A stretch of 64,000 nucleotides of DNA. It comes from Unio delphinus. Taxonomy: Eukaryota; Mollusca; Bivalvia; Unionida; Unionidae. Below, one piece after another: positions 1-9,868 of the stretch. Below the pieces are notes generated by a model, which was not told the DNA's origin, searched no databases, and worked only from the letters and a program-made list of their open reading frames with translations. The position numbers and the translations under genes are program-made. The stretch spans positions 17,522,001-17,586,000 of the forward strand of contig JAQISU010000081.1 of the NCBI GenBank assembly GCA_029339505.1, given 5' to 3'. Each line of letters opens with the position of its first letter. The first letter of the stretch is position 1.

Positions 1-100
1 GGAATGTGCAAAAATTATTATTTGTGGTATAATTTTTTTGCCATGCGAATCCAGGACGTTCCCCGATAACCTGAATAAATCAGGATAGTTGGCAGGTCTG
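1..100. mobile_element. right end of a short-TIR hAT-like element, cut by the window edge
   Basis: The stretch ends in GTTGGCAGGTCTG at 88-100. This is the same terminal 13-mer that closes the element at 5637-7085 and, with two changes, the one at 16652-16952. The other end is outside the window, so a target-site duplication cannot be tested. The assignment rests only on this terminal sequence. Confidence 0.5.
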
Positions 101-341
101 AAATTAAATCTTGTATATATTTTTAAAATCTAAGAAGCCTCTTCATCTGCAATACAACTTTACAATCAAGAAAAGTTTTCTATAGTGATAATACTACAAA
201 ATCTATATTGATACAAGATACACTCTAAAATCATATACCACTGTCAGCATAAATCACTGTCCTTGTTGTAGCCATTTAAGAAAAGCACTGCAAAGACAGT
301 TGTTGCAATGTGTTAAAAACCAGATGTCAAAGTGAACTTAC

Positions 342-464
342 TGATCTGCTCCACTTTCCCACCAGGTCGTATGTTATAGAAGGACACCGAAATTCTTGGA
401 CTTTCACCGTGAATGTAGGCAAACTTGTGCCCATTTGGCTCCCAAGCAAATGCTAGTACATTTT
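342..464 (-). CDS. EIF3B: EIF3B exon, late beta-propeller blade (11th exon seen)
   Basis: On the minus strand a TTGACAG acceptor precedes this exon and a GTAAGT donor follows it. The exon enters with two bases that complete a Glu codon begun by the exon at 2138-2210, and leaves in phase 1. It encodes about 40 residues including [17 protein letters not shown] and [16 protein letters not shown], which match the conserved late WD40 blades of animal eIF3b. The remaining propeller and the C-terminal helix, known in this family to bind eIF3i and eIF3g, must lie left of position 1. No stop codon is reached in the window. Confidence 0.95.
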
Positions 465-2137
465 CTGTCAATAAAAATGAAAGAAACAGTTAAGGTTGCA
501 AGAAATACAAAAATTCTCTAGTTCTCAAAAGGAACAGCACTGACTCTGAGACCATAAACAAAAGGACTTCAGCTGGAAAAACCAACATTTTGGAAAAGAT
601 GAACATTCAGGGGCCTTAGACTCCTCTAAAATCCAACCTCTTCAAGATCGCATCAACACAAGCAACATTCTATGTAAGGGCAAAACATGAAATTGATTGA
701 CAAGGGATGTAACTTTATTCAAAATCAAGCAGCCCAAACACTGGTCCTCGATACAATGCTCACATTAATCTGCAGACAACATACCAAGTAAAGATATGAA
801 GCTATCAAGGGCCATCATTCTCTCCAAAATGAGTTAGAAAAGACCAAACCAAACCCATTGAGCAGTGCTTATCCTTGTTGGGAAGTACTAATTATACAGC
901 AATAGTAATCATATATAATGAAATATAAAGTTGTTGTGTGACCCATACCCCATCCCACTATCTTGATGAATACATAGAAAGGAAGCATAAACATGTGTTC
1001 GCTAAGTAAAAAGACATAAGGTCTTAAGTTTTGGCAATGAAGGGAGAAGACTCCAGGGCTGGAATAAAGTACAATATGTATAAATGAAAGAATACCAATC
1101 ACCTACCAGGGTGAGGTGAGGGGTGAACATTAAATGGGCACTACAGAAATTATCATAAATTGCCTGGAAATCTCACAGGAGAACTCTACATTTCACACGA
1201 AATAAAGGACTTGTGGGAACAACCTCTGAATAATATGGAAATCTACACAATTTTTCTGATTTTACAAGAACCAAAGACATAATATTCTCAGAGAAAAAAA
1301 ACTGCAATGCAACTGGAAAAATGTGAGGGCAATAGCAATTGCACCATTAACATGGACATCAGACTAGATCTGTGGTGTTCTAGTCTTTGCAGAATTCTCT
1401 GCGACAGTATGAATTTTATCATAAGGATTCGGATTCGGGTAATTCTGTCCAGGAATGACAAAAAATGAAATACAAATAGGTAATGTATTACTGATCTTAA
1501 AAGGAACAATTAAAATTATAGACAATCAACTATCTAACGGAATACAATTACTTATAAGAGTTGTGGGACTTCAGTGGTTATAAGTGTGAATGGACACAGA
1601 TGATATTACAGGGAGGTGGGAAAAAAATAGCTATTATTTATTGGTAAATAACTAAAAATCATGTCTACATTAAAAGAATTGTAATTCAATTATCTGCTTC
1701 TTAGAAAACACTTTATACTTGGATAAACAATATACTATAGACATGATATTGTGCAATTAATGAACTACCTACAACAAAGTTAATTTTGTGCCTTCTGAAC
1801 AGTTTCATTTGGACTGGCATCCTAATGATTATAGTAAATAAAATTAATTATTTTCTGTGATTCATTTACCAGGCTAGTACTTTCTCTCTGGGAATTTATT
1901 TTTTTTTATAAAATACGAGACAAAGAAAAGTTAGTAGACAGACTTTTTGTTTAAATACAAATATTGTACTTCAAATACTGCTGGAAGACACATAAATGAA
2001 TTTTTAAAAAATCTTTTAAAATAGAAAATGAAATGTGTATTGTCTTTTAGCCATGTTTTTCTTTTTTTTTTTAAATGTGTTCAGCAGCCAAGTTTAGAGG
2101 ATGTTGGTAATTTGTGTGATAAAATCCCAATTTTTAC
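465..2137 (-). other. EIF3B intron, no recognised element
   Basis: This 1673-bp intron lies between the last two exons seen. It is AT-rich, with stop codons in every frame. I see no transposon ends, SINE boxes or tandem structure in it. Confidence 0.7.
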
Positions 2138-2210
2138 CTTTACACTCTACTTTATCCACTGGGATTTGCTTCTCTCGTATGCGAAACAGTTCAAAGTTGT
2201 AATAAATACC
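2138..2210 (-). CDS. EIF3B: EIF3B exon, propeller blade (10th exon seen)
   Basis: A TCCTTTCAG acceptor leads into a 73-nt exon that enters in phase 0 and leaves in phase 1 at a GTAAAA donor. It encodes GIYYNFELFRIREKQIPVDK followed by VECK. This corresponds to the eIF3b segment with the conserved NFE-hydrophobic-FR-x-REKQ-P-VD pattern. The preceding exon at 8152-8389 ends exactly on a codon and the next one completes the Glu codon, so the frame is continuous on both sides. The exon is short and was identified by its translation. Confidence 0.95.
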
Positions 2211-3509
2211 CTGAAAGGAAAAAATGTGAATGATCAAGCATAACGTAAAAGAACAAGGAAATATGCACCATATGAATTTGTCAATCCAATAAATATACGA
2301 CCTATTAAAATCAATTTGGGCTACTACATATATAATGGATTGCCCTGTTCAAGATGTGTAAAATGATGAAAAACATACTTCAGTGATATATAGAATGTGT
2401 AATTCAAGCATTTCTTGTAATACTCTCAAATTGATTTCTCAAAATACCAGGTAACGATAGAAGTCTACCTGGCTAATTTGTGAACTACTATTAAGCCTCA
2501 ATGTAACAAGATGGTTGGGGTCCATGAAATGATATTGCGATGCACGAATATCAATATTATAATTGATGGTCCTAATCGGACAATGGGGAATAGATACCAG
2601 CTAAACTAACATCTGCTTCATTTTTAGAACACAATACTTAAGAATACTTTGATGCACTGATAAAATGCAGAAATTTATTTTCAAGATGGAACCTTTTGAT
2701 AGACAAGTAAATTGTTACTATTTATCCCCATGTATGGCCCTTATTCTAACAGATTATTAATGATCATGTTTCTATTGAAAGCAGCCGACTCTGTATTCAA
2801 AGAATAGTATGTATTTTAAAAATAGGGACCAGATTATATGGTTTACTGTGCTCACATGGCTTTAACATGCAAGTGATTCTAAACTACAGTTTTGGATATT
2901 TATGTGCTGGATGGAAACCAGCAAGAAGAAGTCTAGTGGGTACTGAACTATTCCAGCAATTGATGCAACTGGTGCAATGTGTGACCATGTAAGTGCATCT
3001 GAGGTTAGCTTACTTTATTGTTGTAATCTGGAGAGGTCAGGCCAAATGCCAGATGGTTTAGAGGAAATATAAATAATAAAGGATCAAACGTGGTCTGGTT
3101 GGCTTTAGAGTCATTGACAACAAATAATTTGTCTTTGGTGAAGTTTGAGATAAAAAGGAAAGATTCATTAATTAGACATTATTCGACCCCTGCACATAAT
3201 CTGGTTTCTGATTTCATTGGCGGATCCAGCCATTTGTCAAAGTTTCTTGACTGCATTCAATGGGCAACCTTATCTTTTGTCGCTCTGAATGTGTGTTTTC
3301 TATGTCTCAGATTGGTTACAAATGGGGCTTTTCCAAGAATCAGATCAATATTAACCAAACAGAAATGATTTTACTTTGCTTTGTGCAAACTTTAATTGTT
3401 CAGAAACCAAAGGTTACTACTGAGAGCAGTTTCACTACATGTGTTCTGTTCTTGAAAAATTGTAAATGATGGCAGACACAAGAGTGATTTTTGACAACAA
3501 TGAGAACAA
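2211..3509 (-). other. EIF3B intron, left part, no recognised element
   Basis: The 5941-bp intron between the exons at 2138 and 8152 begins here. Short plus-strand open frames at 3090-3469 do not resemble a known protein to me. They could be the start of the piggyBac relic that follows. Confidence 0.6.
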
Positions 3510-3987
3510 AAATGAGGAGTTTTTCGAGTTTTGATCTTGAAAATATTGAGGAAGTGGAGGAAAGATATGTAGAGCAGTTGGATAATTTGTGAGATTTAGA
3601 ATGAGACCTTGAAGTTTTTGAGACTGAATTGTCAAAAGAGGGATGCTGATAGTGATAATGATAAGAGTTCTGCCAATCAAGCAGATTGAAGTGATCGTCT
3701 TCGGCCTGTCCAATTCAATGATTTTAGTGGACTAAATCCCAGACCTACAAAAAACAATGACAATGAAAAAAGAGAAATAGATTTTTTTCAATTATTATTT
3801 CTGGAGGAACTGTACACAGATTTTGCAAACAAAACCAATGCATATGCCCAAAAATGCATATTGGTATCACCAAACAAAAAGAGCTATCCAACAACTCCAG
3901 ACGAGATAAAAGCTCTGACTAGAGATCATATTGTTATGGCATCATTCCAGTACCAGCCCAAGATAAGAAAGTCCCTTAAATGGTGAA
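3510..3987 (+). pseudogene. piggyBac-type transposase relic, N-terminal part
   Basis: Read on the plus strand, the segment gives an acidic, Asp/Glu/Ser-rich lead (FDLENIEEVEERYVEQLDN, later DSDNDKSSANQAD). It then gives FSGLNPRPTKNN, EIDFFQLLFLEELYTDFANK, TNAYAQKC, and after a gap TPDEIKAL and QPKIRKSLKW. That order, an acidic N-terminus followed by a FF-x-L-F--EEL motif, TNxYAxxK and an EIKA motif, is typical of the start of piggyBac (PGBD-like) transposases. The frame carries several stops (for example around 3590 and 3690) and ends at a TGA near 3987. No catalytic Asp region follows. It is a dead, truncated copy inserted in the intron, antisense to EIF3B. Confidence 0.6.
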
Positions 3988-4613
3988 AGTATTTGGGTTT
4001 TTTCCCTTTTCAATAGTCAATTTATATCTGCTGATGAAATAATCCAGGAACCATAATATTGTCACCAAAAACAACAAGAGCAAGAGCAAGAGCAAGAACC
4101 CAGTTGGAGTTTAGCATGGTCAACATTGACCAGTGGTCATGCCAAAGAAAAAACAGGCAAAATGTGTTCACTGAACAATGTTCGATCTGAACCAAAAACT
4201 GGAGCAATGCCAAGTATATTTAGGTACAAATTGTTTCAAACCATATCACACATTAAATTTTCCCAGTTTACTTTAATGTAATGAAGTGCTGATGACATGA
4301 TATTCCTAACAATGTTGCCCATAATTTTGTAAATAGCTTATAAATAAAATGTGAAAGATTTTTGGACAATTTGGAGTAAAAATTAATACACTGTGTAGAC
4401 AAACTCATTTGGATTAATTGGTGAAAATTTCATGGATATTGGATATAAGAAGAGAAATTAAAGTAAGTGTGAAGACATGTGCATAATGTTTTTTTTAAAA
4501 AAAAATTCCAAACAGGTACAACACTCTGGGGCATAAGCAGCTATTCACAGCTTAGTGTTGCTAGGGCACAGTAGCATTTATACTGATAAGTGTGCAGGGG
4601 ATAAATGAGTTAA
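3988..4613 (+). mobile_element. probable 3' remainder of the piggyBac relic
   Basis: After the broken transposase the sequence is non-coding. It ends near 4575-4609 with ACTGATAAGTGTGCAGGGG and then ATAAATGAG, directly followed by TTAA at 4610-4613. A GC-containing terminus abutting TTAA is what a piggyBac end looks like. I could not find a matching left terminus upstream, so this end is inferred. Confidence 0.35.
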
Positions 4614-5636
4614 GTATTTTTTTTATAGTCTTGTTTAATTTCTATTGCATTGTTAAAGTTGCTTAAAGTTAAAAGTTTACTGAAAAATAATTCAGCAAAC
4701 AAAAGCATAAATCTAGACATGTTTCAGATGCTAATAAACTTGAACACTGTAGATCCACTAAGAAGGACAATGTCAGAGCAAGGGCTCACCTTGAGACCTA
4801 ATGTAAAACATTACATGAAATGAGATCCTAATAAAGACTCAAATAAATTTAATGATTTTGTTTTCGTCTTTTCATATTTTAAGCATAGCAATCACAACAT
4901 AGAATTTTAGTCAGGGCATGTATTTGTTCTTTGGGGTTTTTTGGAGGTCACAAGTCCTGCTCCTGTGTCTAAAACAAATTCTCTCTTTGAGCACTGTAAT
5001 TAAAATGTTTATAACATTTTGCACTTGTTTGTTGAAAATAAAGTGATCATTTTTCCATAACATGACTCAATCCAAAGACCACTATACCCACCCATGGTAT
5101 AACCACATTATTTACATTATTTGTGCGTTTCTATTTTCTTTACGGCATCGTTTCATGAAATTAAACTCTTTCTTGAAGGTTACATTACATATTTAACCTC
5201 CATCCAATTTCTAGAACAAAGGGGATTATAACAGTCTTATTTAAATGAACATCTGCTATTGCTGTGTAAGTACTGACAGCAAGAACAGAAATTGTAATCT
5301 GCAAGCTATAGGTTTCTCATTCTTTATTGATTTTAGATCATCATCATAACTGAAAACAAGGAGCCATACTGTGACTATCTTTTCTATGAATTCATCTAAC
5401 GATGATCTGTTTTATCCTAGTACTAAGCTTCTCTCTTTCCATATAGCACGCACAGCAGCCGGTTAGGATAGGTTTTTGTTGGTTTTAATGTCACTTTTAA
5501 AAGATGTGTAGCTATATCATGTAGAGGATATTAAAATTAATTGCCTTTCCAGCTGATTTGAACCAGCTTGGACAGGTAGTAATACATAACCCTTAACTTA
5601 CAAATCTGATATCAATCAGCCAGCTCCAGTCTATAA
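4614..5636 (-). other. EIF3B intron, no recognised element
   Basis: This is AT-rich non-coding sequence between the piggyBac relic and the hAT element. I see no terminal repeats, SINE boxes or tandem periodicity. Confidence 0.6.
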
Positions 5637-7085
5637 CAGACCTGCCAACCATAAAGAGACATTTTCAGTAAGTCAGACCAATTTTCAGTAAGGTGTGAAA
5701 ACTTATGTTCTGGCAACAAAATTGTAATAACCATTACAGTTTATATCCATGTTGTAATTTGAAATAAATAGCTACTGATGTGACTGGTACAGGGTACTTT
5801 TGCACTTTCTAAGAAACTTCTGGTCAAACTCCATTTTGAAGCATTCTCCCCGCTTTACTTTCATGACTAGTAGTGTTTCCAAGGTATCAACTGACATACC
5901 GTTAGATGATCTGGATTTTTAGTGGTTTTTTCAAACAAATGAGAACACCCTCTCACAACCTGCATTTGAACGAGGAACAATAAGTATATTCTTCATGAGG
6001 CTGGACAATTATTTGTATTTGAACTGGCTATTAGTATCATTGAGTTTACTAATAAGATCCCATTACTTGTCAACTCGTTTAGTTTTTAAGATCTCAGGAT
6101 TCAATTCATCTACTTGATAATTCAAAAATTCTGCTTCCAAGTTGTCTTGCCAGTTGGTTTCTTTGGGTTCCATACACATAAAATTTGATGGGAAATACAT
6201 CACACTGCTAAAATCACTCATCATCCTTTTTGACATAGCTTCTCATTGCCACCTTGCTATACTGAAAGGTTGGGATGAAATATTGTTAACAATGTCTTCC
6301 TGTATTGACTTAATAATACAATACCAGTAGTTTTCGTTCTGCCACACTGACAACAATTTGCTACTGACGATTTGGGAAACATGCACTTTAATAATTTAGA
6401 AGCATGATACAGCAATTGCAACATTATGCTCAACCAAAAAGTCTGTAAAATATACTTCTGCCTTAATGACCTCCAATTCAGTTTCTGACACCGCAGATCC
6501 AAATCCCATAGAATTCAGCGACTTACAACTTGATTTCATTGCAACGAATTCAGTATGTTTTTGGGAATTCACGTGGCGGCGATAGTCATCTTGCCCACCA
6601 TGGGAAATGTTCAAGTCAACACAACATATTGTGCAATAAATGTAATGGACACCTTTTTTCCCTTTTTTCTAAGCATGACCAGGTATCAGAGTAATCTGTT
6701 TTATACTTTTGCAACAACTGTTTCAGCTATTTACTGGTTGTTTTCTTCACCTTTGGCGCATTTTTGCTTGGAAAAATTTTCAGACGACCGGATGACAAAA
6801 GGAAAAATGAAGACTAGACCAGATGCATGATTCTCACGAACAAAATGGGCTGGTTTAAAGCATCTGAGGTACCACTGTATAACTAGTCTGGTTCCCAACA
6901 ACTCCGAATCCGAACACGGAGTCTAATACAAAACTCCGGATCCAGAACTAACCAGTACAAAAAATATCCTGAACAGAAAAAAACATTCATATTTCCATAT
7001 TTTTTACTATTGTTCCGCATGTTCGTAATTTTAGTGGTTTTCTTTCGTAAGACTTACGCCAAAATCGTAAGAGTTGGCAGGTCTG
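5637..7085 (-). mobile_element. internally deleted hAT transposon with 6-bp target duplication
   Basis: The element starts CAGACCTGCCAAC and ends GTTGGCAGGTCTG, a perfect 13-bp terminal inverted repeat. The identical hexamer CTATAA flanks both sides (5631-5636 and 7086-7091). Extending to eight bases breaks the match. Inside, on the minus strand, are an N-terminal zinc-finger-like piece and the C-terminal dimerisation region of a hAT transposase, with the middle missing. The termini and coding relics place it in the hAT superfamily. The 6-bp duplication is shorter than the usual 8 bp for hAT. Confidence 0.85.
5780..6614 (-). pseudogene. broken hAT transposase (N- and C-terminal pieces)
   Basis: At 6614-6396 the minus strand reads NISHGGQDDYRRHVNSQKHT, the HGG--D-x-x-H-x5-H pattern of the zinc-finger start of many invertebrate hAT transposases. 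The next residues continue in another frame (ASKLLKCMFPKSSVAN). At 6010-5780 it reads NILIVPRSNAGCERVFSFV, then KSRSSNGMSVDTLETLLVMK and a Lys-rich tail. This is the C-terminal hAT dimerisation region, with its conserved P-x-SNA-x-CERVFS and TLE-LL--K. Two stops fall in the last block and the catalytic centre between the blocks is absent. It is a non-functional source copy. Confidence 0.75.
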
Positions 7086-7284
7086 CTATAATACAGGTAT
7101 TGAACACACAACCCTTGGATTACAACTCTGACGCAGCCATTATATATCAGCCAGTGCTTATCAATAAAACATCAATCTGATTAACTGAAATTTCAGTCAG
7201 CCTTAAAACTGACCAATGAAATGTTTATTTTAAAGTCTCGATTTAACTTCAAGGCTTAAGTTCTTGAAATTGACTCCTGGATAT
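7086..7284 (-). other. intron sequence between two hAT elements
   Basis: It includes both target duplications (CTATAA at 7086 and CTGGATAT at 7277). No gene is seen. Confidence 0.6.
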
Positions 7285-7748
7285 TAGGGCATAACAGACT
7301 TTTGATCCGGTAATCGGATTCCACCAGATAGTATGAACTTCCGATTAATCGGAGTCGGACAAGGCAGGAACGACCGATTCGGATAATAAAAATAATAAAG
7401 TTGAATTTCTATAGCACCGTGTCTAACACTGCGTGTCATTCGATAGTGCGTTAATAAAGTTAAATAAGAAGTCAGAAAAGTCCGATATGGTCAACACAAC
7501 CACGTTGTGAGACAATCTATTTGAACCGATGGGTGAAAACCGGAAATGAAGCCGGATATGGTAAAGTACTAAGTAACATGCTAGACACTGCAAAACCAGA
7601 TACCAGAAACCCGGAAACGGAAGATGAAATTTTTTAGAAAAAAAATACGGATTTAGCATTTCCGATTAATCGAATTGTATCCAGAATGGGAAAAATTTCA
7701 TGCCCAAAATCTGGAATCGGTAGAAAAATGCTAATCAGTTATGCCCTA
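7285..7748. mobile_element. non-autonomous hAT element, 464 bp, perfect 8-bp TSD
   Basis: It starts TAGGGCATAAC and ends GTTATGCCCTA. It is flanked by the identical octamer CTGGATAT at 7277-7284 and 7749-7756. The interior is rich in CCGATTAATCGGA-like palindromic pieces and has no transposase frame. An 8-bp duplication and a TAGGG start are typical of hAT. The exact duplication implies a fairly recent insertion. Confidence 0.85.
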
Positions 7749-7820
7749 CTGGATATTACAAAGTTCAAGTTCCTTAATGCTTAAAAGAAGCACATAGTAT
7801 ACTTGTAAAGTTTGTTAGTT

Positions 7821-8052
7821 TTTAGGGTTTAACGACATTTTTTTTAGCACAAGACAGGCTACACATGGCAGCCAGTTTTAATGGTGGAGGAAGAACCCGG
7901 AAAACCTTGGAAAGAACCACCGAAGCTACTGGCAAGCTTTCTCACATACCCACATTGGTCGAATCCGAGACTCGAACCCATGCAGACAGAGGTGAGATGG
8001 CAGTGATCCGTAATGGACAGCGCTTTGGACCACTCGGCCCCTCGGGGCCTCA
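7821..8052 (-). mobile_element. tRNA-derived SINE, family A (minus orientation)
   Basis: Read on the minus strand, the 5' end has a tRNA-like head: GGCCGAGTGGTCCAAAGCGC resembles an A box of Leu/Ser type, and GGGTTCGAGTCTCGG is a B box. It is followed by a body shared with three other copies (14914-15130, 55503-55754, 58581-58819) and a tail with the CGTTAAACCC motif. Short flanking repeats (TTGTTA) suggest a target duplication. It ends about 100 bp from the splice donor of the exon at 8152-8389. Confidence 0.8.
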
Positions 8053-8151
8053 CTTGTTAAGTACCTGTAAGAAAACATTTCAAAAGTATGTCAAAAAGCA
8101 ATACATTTTTCGATCTCTGCATTTTTCTATAAAAGACTAGCAACAACTTAC

Positions 8152-8389
8152 ACTATACTTAAGTGCATCTTTATCGTCCTTTTTTGCTTTGGAGTATCGG
8201 TCAACCTTGACACACAAGTAATCCCCGTTTTTCTGCCAGTGCATGCGACAGTCAGCCACGTTGAAGAGGTTCCGAACACAAATCTCCTTTCTTGATGGAA
8301 TCTGGATTAGGGTGACTCTGGCTGGCACATTTTCCTGCTCAGGAACCCAGTATGCTATGATGTTGTCTGATGGACACCAGGAAAAGTCT
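8152..8389 (-). CDS. EIF3B: EIF3B exon, central beta-propeller (9th exon seen)
   Basis: This is the longest exon in the window (238 nt). Its acceptor is CTCCTTGACAG. Its first base completes a Lys codon from the micro-exon at 15619-15665, and it ends on a codon before GTAAGT. It encodes [37 protein letters not shown] and [15 protein letters not shown], hallmark eIF3b propeller motifs (family pattern DFSWSPG-NIIA-WVPE and [16 protein letters not shown]). A Cys replaces the Ser usual in FSWSP, which is a conservative position to check. The 5' part of this exon and its acceptor have been copied repeatedly into the adjoining intron (8347-8810). Confidence 0.97.
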
Positions 8390-8810
8390 CTGTCAAGGAG
8401 AAAAGAGATCATTTATTTTTTTAAAACCAGAATGCTATGATGTTGTCTGATGGACACCAGGAAAAGTCTCTGTCAAAGAGAAAAGAGATCATTTATTTTT
8501 TAAAAACCAGAATGCTATGTTGTCTGATGGACACCAGAAAAAAAATGTCAAGGCGAAAACTGATCATTTATTATAAAAAACCAGAATGCTATGATGTTGT
8601 TTGATGAACACCAGAAAAAGTCTGTCAAGGAGAAAAGTGACCATTTATTTAAAAAAACCAGAATGATATGATGTAGTCTGATAGACACCAGAAAAGTATC
8701 AAGGAGAAAAGTGATCATTTATTTTTTAAAAACTAGAATGCTATGATATTTTCTGATGGACACCAGAAAAAGTCTGCCATGGAGAAAAGTGATCATTAAT
8801 AAAAACTGAC
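8347..8810 (-). repeat. minisatellite spanning an EIF3B intron-exon junction, six ~75-80-bp units
   Basis: Unit boundaries are near 8347, 8427, 8507, 8581, 8658 and 8733. The first unit is the functional junction: about 45 bp of exon, then the acceptor and about 35 bp of intron. The unit at 8427-8506 keeps the same acceptor and exon start with few changes. The others are progressively altered. Minus-strand AG dinucleotides at the acceptor position survive in units 2, 4 and 6 but are lost in units 3 and 5. In unit 2 the copied exon frame reaches TAA soon after IIAFWF, so use of that acceptor would truncate the protein. Each unit is separated by a T/A-rich stretch. Confidence 0.93.
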
Positions 8811-9247
8811 TTAATCTAAGGTTAAAAGATCAAACAAAGGCTTTCAATTCCAATTACAATCTTTGACAATGAGCAATACAGTAGTTCCCCTCGTCCACTC
8901 AACACAAGTTTTGTCTGCATAATTAAACTGCATACAGTTAGCAACATATAAATAAATCATTACCAAACATTAAAATGTCATCAAATAAACAGAGGCATAT
9001 TATTTTACAAGAAATTCAGTTATTCTACTCAACGATATCAAGTGAGGTGGGAAGAGGGGACTTTACGAACAATTATATGTAGAAAAGACTAGAATAAACA
9101 TTGCAAACTATATGGAGGTCATTCAGTAACAGTGGGAAAATGGAGCAAATTGTAAAGAGAATTATGTATGTAGCAAGATTTAAATGTTTGTGAAGTGCAT
9201 GACAACAATACCTGCTCGCATATCTTGCTTACGCGAAGAATAAGAAC

Positions 9248-9713
9248 TACAATATTTTCCAGCCTACAAGTCGATTTGGAGTACAAGTCGAATTCACCAA
9301 TTCAACATATTTTCCATCCTTCATCCATATATAAGTCGATTTGGAGTATAAGAGAAGGCTGGGTCAATATCTTGGCTTCGTATTTTACACTAGTAATGGT
9401 ATCGTTGTATGATATTCCATATTACCGGCAATCGTGAAATTGCATTACCGATACTAACATGCTTGTGATTTTACTTCTGAACAAATCACCGCTATATTCT
9501 GTTATCAATTGACTTAACAGAATAAACAGTCCATGCTTGTTTTATTATAACTGAAAACAAATCCATGTTGTAGATCATTTTATTTCCTGTAGTTACGAAC
9601 ACAACTTATATAAACTGTCAATAACACAATCCATATACAAGTCAATTCGGCAATAAGATGAAGACCTGGACTTTCAAGTAAAAAACTATTGACTTATAGG
9701 CCAGAAAGTACGG
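9248..9713. mobile_element. TIR element with 'TATAAGTCGA' ends
   Basis: The left end reads ATTTTCCAGCCTACAAGTCG. The right end, inverted, reads ACTTTCTGGCCTATAAGTCA, so the two are imperfect inverted repeats. Internal motifs such as ATATAAGTCGATTTGGAGTA occur more than once near the left end. No transposase frame is present and no clear target duplication is visible. It is probably a non-autonomous DNA element; the family is not assigned. Confidence 0.45.
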
Positions 9714-9868
9714 CATTAATAATTAAGTGATCATTAATAAAAACTGACTTAATCTCAGGTTAAAAGATCAAACAAAGTCTTTCAATTCCAGGGAAAAGAC
9801 AACAACTTGATAATAGTAAATCTCCAGTTCCCTCAAATATAAATAGTAAATGGTTGTTCATTCACAAA

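Noticed and set aside
3090..3469. two overlapping plus-strand frames as an extra gene
   Set aside because: Overlapping frames without domain features; possibly part of the adjacent piggyBac relic.
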